Positions 1 to 6,166 of a stretch of DNA of 9,619 nucleotides are shown here, one piece after another. A program made the position numbers and the translations under genes. This stretch comes from Burkholderiaceae bacterium. GTDB taxonomy: Bacteria > Pseudomonadota > Gammaproteobacteria > Burkholderiales > Burkholderiaceae_F. The notes under the pieces are model-generated. The model saw nothing but the letters and a program-made list of their open reading frames with translations, did not search any database and was not told the origin of the DNA. Each line of letters begins with the position of its first letter. Position 1 is the stretch's first letter. Where the stretch lies: contig JACCSD010000096.1 in assembly GCA_013813185.1 (NCBI GenBank), forward strand, positions 1 to 9,619, in the 5' to 3' direction.

Positions 1-2038
1 TCAAGCCTTGCTGAATGATGACCGCCACTTCGTGCGCAAACGTCGGGTCGTAGCTGACGCAATTGGGGATCGTCGAGCTCATCAAGTGCGAATGGCCGTC
101 CTGGTGCTGCAATCCCTCCCCGTTCAACGTCGTGCGTCCTGCCGTTGCGCCGAGCAGGAATCCGCGTGCCTGCATGTCGCCGGCAGCCCACGCCAGGTCG
201 CCGATGCGCTGGAAGCCGAACATCGAATAGAAGATGTAGAACGGCACCATGATGCGGTTGTTGGTCGAGTACGAAGTCGCGCCAGCAATCCACGAGCTCA
301 TTGCGCCCGCCTCGTTGATGCCTTCCTCGAGATTCTGGCCTTTCTTGTCCTCGCGGTAGTACATCACCTGGTCTTTGTCGACCGGCTCGTACAGCTGCCC
401 CTGCGACGAGTAGATACCGAGCTGGCGAAACATGCCTTCCATGCCGAAGGTGCGTGCTTCGTCGGGAATGATAGGCACCACGCGCGGACCGATGTTTTTG
501 TCGCGCACCAGCTGCGTCAGACAGCGCACAAACGCCTGCGTCGTCGAGATCTCGCGGCCTTCGGAGGTCGGATCGAGCACCGCCTGGAACGTGTCGAGTC
601 CGGGCGCCGCTATTTTTTCGTCGGCGGTGCGACGGCGCTGCGGCACGAATCCGCCGAGAGCACGGCGCCGCTCGAGCAGGTACTTCATTTCGGCTGAATC
701 CGCCGCGGGCTTGAAGAACGGAACCTGCTCAAGTCTGTCGTCAGGCACCGGGATGGCGAATCGATCGCGAAACTCGCGAATGGCGGCGTCGTCGAGCTTC
801 TTCAATTGATGCGTCGGGTTCTTTCCCTCGCCGACCTTGCCCATGCCGTAACCCTTGACGGTCTTTGCAAGGACCACGGTCGGCTGGCCGGCATGTTTGT
901 TGGCTGCGGCATACGCTGCGTAGATCTTGTGCGGATCGTGACCGCCGCGGTTGAGCCGCCAGATGTCGTCGTCGCTCATGCGCGACACCATTTCGAGCAG
1001 CTTCGGGTCCTTGCCGAAAAAATTCTTGCGTACGAACGCGCCGTCGTTGGCCTTGAAGTTCTGATACTCGCCGTCGACCGTGTCTTCCATCACGCGCAGC
1101 AACCGGCCTTCGGTGTCCCGCGCGAGCAGCGGATCCCAATAGGAACCCCAGATCAGCTTGATCACGTTCCAGCCGGCGCCGCGAAAAGTGCCTTCGAGCT
1201 CTTGAATAATCTTGCCGTTGCCACGCACCGGACCGTCGAGCCGTTGCAGATTGCAGTTGACGACGAAAATCAGGTTGTCCAGTTTTTCACGCGCCGCCAG
1301 CCCAATCGCGCCGAGCGACTCCGGCTCGTCCATCTCCCCGTCGCCGCAGAACACCCACACCTTCCGCCCTTCGGTGTTGGCGATCCCGCGCGCGTGCAGG
1401 TATTTCAGAAAGCGCGCTTGATAAATGCCCTGGATCGGGCCGAGGCCCATCGACACCGTCGGGAATTGCCAAAACTCGGGCATCAGCTTTGGATGCGGGT
1501 ACGACGTCACGCCTTTGCCGTCGACGTCGCGCCGGAAGTTGACCAGCTGCTCTTCAGTGAAACGACCTTCGAGAAACGCGCGGGCGTACACACCGGCGGC
1601 GCTGTGCCCCTGAAAGTAAATTAAGTCGCCGCCGAAATCGCCTGATGGCGCGCGCCAGAAGTGATTGAACCCGATTTCCATCAACGTGCTCGACGACGCG
1701 TAGCTGGCGATGTGTCCGCCGAGCTCGCCTTCGCCACGATTGGCGCGCACCACGATCGCCATTGCATTCCAGCGGTTGTACGAGCGAATGCGCTCTTCGA
1801 TCGAGGCGTCGCCGGGCGAATGCTCTTCGAGGTGCGGCGGAATCGTATTGATGTAGGCGGTGTTTGCGGAATACGGAAGATGAGTTCCGGAACGCCGTGC
1901 TTTGTCGATCAGCGCTTCGAGCAGAAAGTGCGCACGCTCCGGGCCCTCGCGTTCGATCACCGTTTCGAGTGCGTCGAGCCACTCTGCGGTTTCAAGGGTG
2001 TCGGGATCGTTGGCCGCTTGCTGAAATAGTGCCGACAT
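1..2038 (-). CDS. aceE: Pyruvate dehydrogenase E1 component, homodimeric type (5' part, 679 codons)
   Basis: Thiamine-diphosphate-dependent E1 subunit of the cytoplasmic pyruvate dehydrogenase complex; it decarboxylates pyruvate and reductively acetylates the lipoyl groups of E2 (AceF). The reading frame follows E. coli AceE closely along its whole length. Visible landmarks are the ThDP/Mg motif starting GDGEMDEPES (residues 232-234 for GDG) and closing at VVNCN; the mobile-loop motif GKNPTHQLKKL with His410, matching E. coli His407; Glu576 in GINEAGA, matching the ThDP-activating Glu571; and GLQHQDGHSH with His645 and His649. The ATG at 2038 has a good Shine-Dalgarno and gives an N-terminus of normal length. 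The family is about 890 residues, so roughly 210 C-terminal residues lie past the left edge; the frame is intact to the edge. aceF and lpd would be expected next, but they are outside the window. The gene is divergent from a sensor kinase/regulator pair. Confidence 0.98.
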   Translation of the reverse strand, partial: MSALFQQAANDPDTLETAEWLDALETVIEREGPERAHFLLEALIDKARRSGTHLPYSANTAYINTIPPHLEEHSPGDASIEERIRSYNRWNAMAIVVRANRGEGELGGHIASYASSSTLMEIGFNHFWRAPSGDFGGDLIYFQGHSAAGVYARAFLEGRFTEEQLVNFRRDVDGKGVTSYPHPKLMPEFWQFPTVSMGLGPIQGIYQARFLKYLHARGIANTEGRKVWVFCGDGEMDEPESLGAIGLAAREKLDNLIFVVNCNLQRLDGPVRGNGKIIQELEGTFRGAGWNVIKLIWGSYWDPLLARDTEGRLLRVMEDTVDGEYQNFKANDGAFVRKNFFGKDPKLLEMVSRMSDDDIWRLNRGGHDPHKIYAAYAAANKHAGQPTVVLAKTVKGYGMGKVGEGKNPTHQLKKLDDAAIREFRDRFAIPVPDDRLEQVPFFKPAADSAEMKYLLERRRALGGFVPQRRRTADEKIAAPGLDTFQAVLDPTSEGREISTTQAFVRCLTQLVRDKNIGPRVVPIIPDEARTFGMEGMFRQLGIYSSQGQLYEPVDKDQVMYYREDKKGQNLEEGINEAGAMSSWIAGATSYSTNNRIMVPFYIFYSMFGFQRIGDLAWAAGDMQARGFLLGATAGRTTLNGEGLQHQDGHSHLMSSTIPNCVSYDPTFAHEVAVIIQQGL

Positions 2039-2043
2039 GCAGT

Positions 2044-2048
2044 CTCCT
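2044..2048 (-). promoter_or_regulatory. Ribosome binding site of aceE
   Basis: On the minus strand AGGAG lies 5 bases before the ATG at 2038. This is a near-consensus Shine-Dalgarno and supports that start codon. Confidence 0.8.
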
Positions 2049-2061
2049 ATCGTTTTGAGCG

Positions 2062-2089
2062 ACGATACCAGCCATTACCAAAGTTTCAA
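2062..2089 (-). promoter_or_regulatory. Candidate sigma70 promoter for aceE
   Basis: Read on the minus strand, TTGAAA (plus 2084-2089, 5 of 6 matches to the -35 consensus) is followed after 16 bases by TATCGT (plus 2062-2067, 4 of 6 matches to the -10). Transcription would start roughly 15-20 bases before the aceE ATG, giving a short leader that still includes the Shine-Dalgarno. It is judged by eye only; a start site further upstream is possible. Confidence 0.4.
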
Positions 2090-2131
2090 ATAGCGGCAAT
2101 CATTTCCATAATGTGAAAAACAGACTCCCGA

Positions 2132-2163
2132 AACAGCTGGTGCGCCCGTTGCGCTGTGCTGTT
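2132..2163. repeat. Inverted-repeat cluster, possible operator in the divergent intergenic region
   Basis: AACAGC (2132-2137) is matched by its inverted copy GCTGTT (2158-2163) with 20 bases between. A second, shorter pairing uses ACAGC (2133-2137) and GCTGT (2153-2157), so the right side holds two adjacent half-sites. GCGC at 2142-2145 and 2151-2154 forms a further small dyad between them. The cluster ends exactly where the CATAAT box of the kinase gene begins, a typical place for an activator or repressor site. No known regulator consensus is recognised. Confidence 0.3.
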
Positions 2164-2169
2164 CATAAT
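2141..2169 (+). promoter_or_regulatory. Candidate promoter of the kinase/regulator operon, weak -35
   Basis: CATAAT at 2164-2169 matches 5 of 6 bases of the -10 consensus. At 17 bases spacing the -35 position (2141-2146) reads TGCGCC, a poor match, so this would be a weak or activator-dependent promoter. The start site would fall near 2176, just before a 7-bp hairpin. A second CATAAT lies at 2107-2112 but has no better -35. Confidence 0.35.
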
Positions 2170-2179
2170 AGGCTGGCCT

Positions 2180-2197
2180 AAGCGGCTCTCGCCGCTT
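2180..2197 (+). repeat. Short perfect hairpin in the leader of the kinase gene
   Basis: AAGCGGC (2180-2186) pairs perfectly with GCCGCTT (2191-2197) around a TCTC loop, giving a 7-bp GC-rich stem. There is no T-tract after it, so it is not a normal terminator. It ends 23 bases before the kinase ATG and would sit at the extreme 5' end of the mRNA if the CATAAT box at 2164-2169 is used. It could protect the mRNA end, modulate initiation, or be a protein site in DNA. Confidence 0.45.
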
Positions 2198-2220
2198 GTG
2201 ATGGGACGAACGAGCACAAG

Positions 2221-4596
2221 ATGCGTGCGCGCCTAACTCCGACCGACTCCGTGCTGCTTGCGTTCGATCCAATCGCGCGCGCCAAAGACGGTCGGTTCAA
2301 TCTCAGCCGGTACGCGCACTTGCTGGCGATCTTGTTGCTGGCCATCGCGATCGCGGGGCTGGCCTATCTGTTGATCAACGAGGACCGCGCGATAAAGCGC
2401 GACGCGCTGACACGCGACGTCGATACGGTGGCGCAGTCGCTGTCGCTTCGGCTACAAACGATCACCGAAGCAACCACCAGCATCGGACTTGAAATCGGCG
2501 ACGCGAAATACAACGAGGGCCGATTTGCATCCACTGGGCGCGAGCTGATGATGTCGAAGCCCGAGCTGTTGCATCTGGCGTACGTTGACGGCCAGAATCG
2601 TGTGCGGTGGTCGGTGCAATCGCCGAGCCCTCTGGCCGATTGGGCACGACCTGCGGCGTCGGAGATCGGCGTGGAAGTCACGCGCTCGGTAATCAAACGA
2701 GCGCGCGAGACGCATGCGACTTTCTTTTCGCCGCCATACCAAGACGAATCGCGGCCGAGCTCCGATCACGGCAGCCCGTTTACCGACTTGATTGCGCCCA
2801 TTTTCAGCGACGACCGTTACGTCGGTGCGCTGCTGGCGCGTGTTTCACTGCCGGAACTGCTGCGGCAGACCGTCAAGCCCGAGCTGGGACAGCGCTATCG
2901 AATTGCGCTGCAGAACGATGACGGCACGGTGCTCGCGGCGTCGACCAGCAGTGAAGTGCCGGCGGACGAGCCGCGCCACGCGGTCCGCGTGCCGTTGCTT
3001 TCCGACGGCATCATGATTCAGGCGTCGCCGTTCAGAGAGCGTTCTCCCGTGCTCGGCAACGCGCTTTCGTGGCTGGTCGTCGGTTTGACGCTGGTCGTGA
3101 TGGCCACACTGGCAGCGCTCGCGCGGCGCGACGTCAAGCAGGCTCAGGTCGAGCGGGTGTTGCGCACCGAGACAGCGTTTCGCCGGGCGATGGAAGATTC
3201 TCTCGCGACCGGCATGGGCGTGATTGATCGCAACGGCGTGCTGCGGCACGTCAACCAGGCGTTCATTCAGATGACGGGCTGGCCGGTCGAGGAGCTGATC
3301 GGAAAGTCGCCGCCGTTTCCTTACTGGCCGCGCGAGCGGTGGGAAGAATATCAATCCAAGCTTGCGATCGTGCTGGCCGGCAAAGCACCGGCCAGCGGAT
3401 TCGAGCTGAAGGTCATCCGCCGCGACGGCACGCTGTTCGACGCGCGCATGTACTTCTCGCCGCTGCTGGCCGACGACGGCGAGCAACTCGGCTGGATGTC
3501 CGCGATGGCCGACATTACCGAGCCCAAACGCATCAGCGAGCAACTGGCTGCCGCGCACGAGCGATTCACGACGGTGCTCGAATCGCTCGACGCAGCCGTT
3601 TCGGTGGTGGCCGACGATCCCGGCGACGAACTGCTGTTCGCAAATCGCAGCTATCGGGACTTTTACGGCTCGACGCCGATCGGCCACCTGCGGTTGCGAG
3701 CGGCGCTATCCGCACAGGCGGTCGCCGGCGAGGCTTTCGATGCGCACGTCTCACGCTGGTTTGACGTACGAACGCGCAACGTGCGCTGGGTTGATGGACG
3801 GGATGTAACGCTGCAAATCGCCACCGACATCACCGAGCGCAAGGCAAGTGAAACCATGGTGCGGCAGCAGCAGGAAAAAGTGGAGCTCACCGCGCGCCTG
3901 ATGACGATGGGCGAGATGGCGTCCACCCTGGCGCACGAGCTGAACCAGCCGCTGACGGCGATCAGCAACTACAGCCTGGGCGCGGTGACGCGCATGAAAG
4001 ACGGCGGCATGTCGAATGACGAGTTGCTGCCGGCGCTGGAAAAGACGGCCGGGCAGGCGCAGCGCGCGGGCAACATCATTCGACGTATCCGCGAATTCGT
4101 GAAGCGCTCGGAGCCCAGGCGGCGGCCGACCGAAGTCGCACGGATCGTCGAGGACGCGATCGGGTTTGCCGATATCGAAGCGGCGAAAAAGGGAATCGTG
4201 ATTCACACTGACGTGCAGGCGAGACTACCGCCGCTCGATGTCGATCCCATATTGATCGAGCAACTGCTGCTGAACCTGCTGAAAAATGCCGTCGATGCGA
4301 TGGATCAGGCGACAGTGCGCAGGATCGATCTGGTCGTCCGGCTGCAGGACGACATGGCCGAGTTTTCGGTGATTGATCGCGGTTCGGGTGTTTCGGAACC
4401 TCAGCTCGCAAACCTGTTCCAACCGTTCTTCAGCACGAAGTCCGAAGGAATGGGAATGGGCCTGAACATCTGTCGTTCGATCGTCGAGTTTCATCATGGG
4501 CGCCTGACGGTAGAGCGCAATCCCGAGGGCGGTGCAATCTTTGTATTCACGCTCCCGCTGGCCGCATCGAGCGCAACAAGAGAGGATGTCCAGTGA
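2221..4596 (+). CDS. Membrane PAS-domain sensor histidine kinase, FixL/DctB-like transmitter
   Basis: Inner-membrane histidine kinase of 791 residues that should autophosphorylate and pass phosphate to the regulator encoded next. Order of parts: a cytoplasmic N-terminal tail of about 30 residues; a first membrane segment (about 32-52); a periplasmic region (about 55-280) that may be a Cache-type sensor fold; a second membrane segment (about 281-300); a PAS domain with PAC tail (about 318-436, ending MADITEP); a second, poorer PAS-like domain (about 445-541, ending ATDITER); a HisKA domain with AHELNQP and phosphoacceptor His572; and a catalytic domain with N-box LLLNLLKNAVDAM (682-694), DRGSG (719-723) and the lid GMGMGL (743-748). 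All catalytic boxes are intact. ATG 2221 is the only reasonable start: no ATG, GTG or TTG occurs in frame between it and the stop at 2179, although its Shine-Dalgarno is weak (GGGACGA, far upstream). The signal sensed cannot be read from the sequence. Confidence 0.93.
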   Translation: MRARLTPTDSVLLAFDPIARAKDGRFNLSRYAHLLAILLLAIAIAGLAYLLINEDRAIKRDALTRDVDTVAQSLSLRLQTITEATTSIGLEIGDAKYNEGRFASTGRELMMSKPELLHLAYVDGQNRVRWSVQSPSPLADWARPAASEIGVEVTRSVIKRARETHATFFSPPYQDESRPSSDHGSPFTDLIAPIFSDDRYVGALLARVSLPELLRQTVKPELGQRYRIALQNDDGTVLAASTSSEVPADEPRHAVRVPLLSDGIMIQASPFRERSPVLGNALSWLVVGLTLVVMATLAALARRDVKQAQVERVLRTETAFRRAMEDSLATGMGVIDRNGVLRHVNQAFIQMTGWPVEELIGKSPPFPYWPRERWEEYQSKLAIVLAGKAPASGFELKVIRRDGTLFDARMYFSPLLADDGEQLGWMSAMADITEPKRISEQLAAAHERFTTVLESLDAAVSVVADDPGDELLFANRSYRDFYGSTPIGHLRLRAALSAQAVAGEAFDAHVSRWFDVRTRNVRWVDGRDVTLQIATDITERKASETMVRQQQEKVELTARLMTMGEMASTLAHELNQPLTAISNYSLGAVTRMKDGGMSNDELLPALEKTAGQAQRAGNIIRRIREFVKRSEPRRRPTEVARIVEDAIGFADIEAAKKGIVIHTDVQARLPPLDVDPILIEQLLLNLLKNAVDAMDQATVRRIDLVVRLQDDMAEFSVIDRGSGVSEPQLANLFQPFFSTKSEGMGMGLNICRSIVEFHHGRLTVERNPEGGAIFVFTLPLAASSATREDVQ
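4581..4586 (+). promoter_or_regulatory. Ribosome binding site that decides the GTG start of the response regulator
   Basis: AGAGGA lies 6 bases before GTG 4593, inside the end of the kinase gene. It favours this GTG over the in-frame GTG at 4605 and ATG at 4626, which lack comparable sites. Confidence 0.6.
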
Positions 4597-5234
4597 ACGG
4601 ACCGGTGAGTCAAGTCGCGGAAACGATGGGGGTGGTGTACGTCGTCGACGACGACGATGCCGTGCGAGACTCGGTGCAGTGGCTGCTGGAGGCGAGCCAC
4701 TACCGCGTCATCGGGTTCGACAGCGCTGAAGAGTTTCTGGCGAAGCACGATCCCGCCGCGATCGCCGTGGCCATCTTCGACGTTCGCATGCCCGGAATGA
4801 GCGGACTCGAACTGCAGGAGCAGCTGATCACTCGAAAGTCGCGATTGCCGATCATTTTCATCACCGGTCACGGCGACGTGCCGATGGCGGTGTCAACAAT
4901 GAAGAAGGGTGCCGTCGATTTCATCGAAAAGCCTTTCGATCAGGCAGCGTTGAAGGCGCTGGTCGAGCGGATGCTCGCCGAAGCGCGCGCGCACGCCTCG
5001 GCCACCGAGCGGCAAAGGTTGAGGGAAGCATTGCTGGGCAAGCTCACTCCGCGCGAGCAACAGGTGCTCGAGCGCATCGTGGCCGGCCGCTTGAATAAAC
5101 AGATCGCCGACGACCTTGGCATTTCGATCAAGACCGTCGAGGCGCATCGCGCCAACATCATGGACAAGATGAATGCCAACACCGTCGCCGATCTGATGCG
5201 CACCGTACTGACGGGAGGCGCGCTGCGTCAGTGA
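4593..5234 (+). CDS. FixJ-type response regulator (receiver plus LuxR-type HTH)
   Basis: Cytoplasmic transcription factor of 213 residues and the evident partner of the upstream kinase. The receiver (about 14-130) has the acidic pocket VVDDDD (18-21), phosphoacceptor Asp63 in FDVRMPGMSG, Thr91 in FITGHGD and Lys113 in IEKPF. The GHGDVPMAV and GAVDFIEKPF stretches are characteristic of FixJ. A linker leads to a LuxR/NarL-type helix-turn-helix (about 150-205), with LTPREQQVL, the recognition region ISIKTVEAHRANIM and a closing K-MNANTVADL segment. Phosphorylation of Asp63 would be expected to favour dimerisation and DNA binding. The GTG start overlaps the kinase TGA by 4 bases (GTGA), implying translational coupling and near-stoichiometric expression. 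Target genes are unknown; aceE, autoregulation of its own operon, or folD are the positional candidates. Confidence 0.94.
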   Translation: MNGPVSQVAETMGVVYVVDDDDAVRDSVQWLLEASHYRVIGFDSAEEFLAKHDPAAIAVAIFDVRMPGMSGLELQEQLITRKSRLPIIFITGHGDVPMAVSTMKKGAVDFIEKPFDQAALKALVERMLAEARAHASATERQRLREALLGKLTPREQQVLERIVAGRLNKQIADDLGISIKTVEAHRANIMDKMNANTVADLMRTVLTGGALRQ

Positions 5235-5239
5235 CTGCC

Positions 5240-5267
5240 CTTACAGGCCAGTTGCCCGCCGTAAACT
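5240..5267 (+). promoter_or_regulatory. Possible weak promoter ahead of folD
   Basis: CTTACA (5240-5245) and TAAACT (5262-5267) each match 4 of 6 consensus bases at 16-bp spacing. They lie in the 60-base gap between the regulator and folD, the largest gap in the plus-strand gene run. I see no hairpin terminator in this gap, so read-through from the regulator is also possible. Confidence 0.25.
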
Positions 5268-5294
5268 CGCGCGTTTCGCAGATTGGATGGTGGC

Positions 5295-6158
5295 GTGACC
5301 GCTCGCATCATTGATGGGAAAGCACTGGCGACTGACATACGTAACGGGCTGGTCGCGCGCGTTGCAGCGCTGAACGCGGCCGGTCATCGCCCCGGGCTCG
5401 CCGTCATCCTGGTCGGCGACGATCCCGCATCCGCGGTCTACGTTCGCAATAAAGGTCTGGCCTGCGAGCAAGTCGGCATTGCCTCCTGGATCGACCGTCT
5501 GCCGGGCGACGTTGCCGAGGTCGCGTTACTGGCGCGCATCGGCCAGCTCAACGCGGATCCCGACGTGCACGGCATTCTCGTGCAGACACCCCTGCCGAAG
5601 CACCTTGCTTCGGCCAGGATCCTGGAATCGATTGCGTTCGAGAAAGATGTTGATGGCCTGCACGCGACCAATGCCGGCTTGACCCTGATGGGCACGCCTT
5701 ATTTTCGTTCGTGCACCCCCTACGGCGTGATGAAGATGCTGGAATCGATCAACGCAACGGTTGCCGGCCGTCACGCGGTCGTGCTCGGGCGTTCGAACAT
5801 GGTCGGGAAGCCCATGGCGATGCTGCTGCTGGCGGCCAACGCCACCGTCACGATTGCGCACAGCAAAACGCGCGATCTCGATTCGCATACGCGCGCGGCC
5901 GACATTCTGGTAGCTGCGGTAGGCAGGCGCAATCTGGTGACCCAAGACATGGTGAAGCCGGACTCGATCGTGATCGATGTCGGCACCAATCGGTCGCCCG
6001 AAGGAAAGCTCACCGGCGACGTCGATTTTGAAAACGTCAAGACGGTCGCCGGGTGGATTTCGCCGGTACCCGGCGGCGTGGGCCCGATGACGATCGCAAT
6101 GCTGTTGACCAACACGGTAGAAGCGGCCGAGCGCCGCGCCGAGATCGAAACTCACTGA
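5295..6158 (+). CDS. folD: Bifunctional methylenetetrahydrofolate dehydrogenase / methenyltetrahydrofolate cyclohydrolase
   Basis: Cytoplasmic enzyme interconverting 5,10-methylene-, 5,10-methenyl- and 10-formyl-tetrahydrofolate with NADP; it supplies one-carbon units for purines and formyl-methionyl-tRNA. The 287-residue product matches E. coli FolD in length and layout. The catalytic region has YVRNK (Tyr49, Lys53), GILVQTPLP (Gln97) and KDVDG (Asp120). The dinucleotide-binding loop is [13 protein letters not shown] (162-174), and the family signature PGGVGPMT is at 259-266. I choose GTG 5295, because it has GGATGG 4 bases upstream and starts the protein as MTARIIDGK, aligned with the E. 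coli N-terminus. A TTG at 5283 would add four residues and has no such support. The stop is 8 bases before the prlC start, so the two genes are probably cotranscribed. Confidence 0.97.
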   Translation: MTARIIDGKALATDIRNGLVARVAALNAAGHRPGLAVILVGDDPASAVYVRNKGLACEQVGIASWIDRLPGDVAEVALLARIGQLNADPDVHGILVQTPLPKHLASARILESIAFEKDVDGLHATNAGLTLMGTPYFRSCTPYGVMKMLESINATVAGRHAVVLGRSNMVGKPMAMLLLAANATVTIAHSKTRDLDSHTRAADILVAAVGRRNLVTQDMVKPDSIVIDVGTNRSPEGKLTGDVDFENVKTVAGWISPVPGGVGPMTIAMLLTNTVEAAERRAEIETH

Positions 6159-6166
6159 ACAGACTT

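Noticed and set aside
806..1624. Open frame of 272 codons on the plus strand, opposite aceE
   Set aside because: The minus strand here encodes conserved AceE including the ThDP motif. The plus-strand translation has no recognisable motif.
2101..2113. CATT-N5-AATG dyad as an operator
   Set aside because: Arms of only four bases in an A/T-richer stretch are easily explained by chance.
2845..3687. Open frame of 280 codons on the minus strand, opposite the sensor kinase
   Set aside because: It is antisense to the periplasmic and PAS regions of an intact kinase and has an Arg/His-rich composition typical of shadow frames.
5283..5294. TTG start adding four residues to FolD
   Set aside because: GTG 5295 has a well-spaced GGATGG and gives the conserved FolD N-terminus.
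5235..5294. Terminator between the response regulator and folD
   Set aside because: No stem of useful length followed by a T-tract is visible in this gap.
6053..6166. Upstream extension of the prlC frame into folD
   Set aside because: It would add 38 residues rich in Arg and Asp with no homology to PrlC and overlap folD by over 100 bases. ATG 6167 fits the family length.
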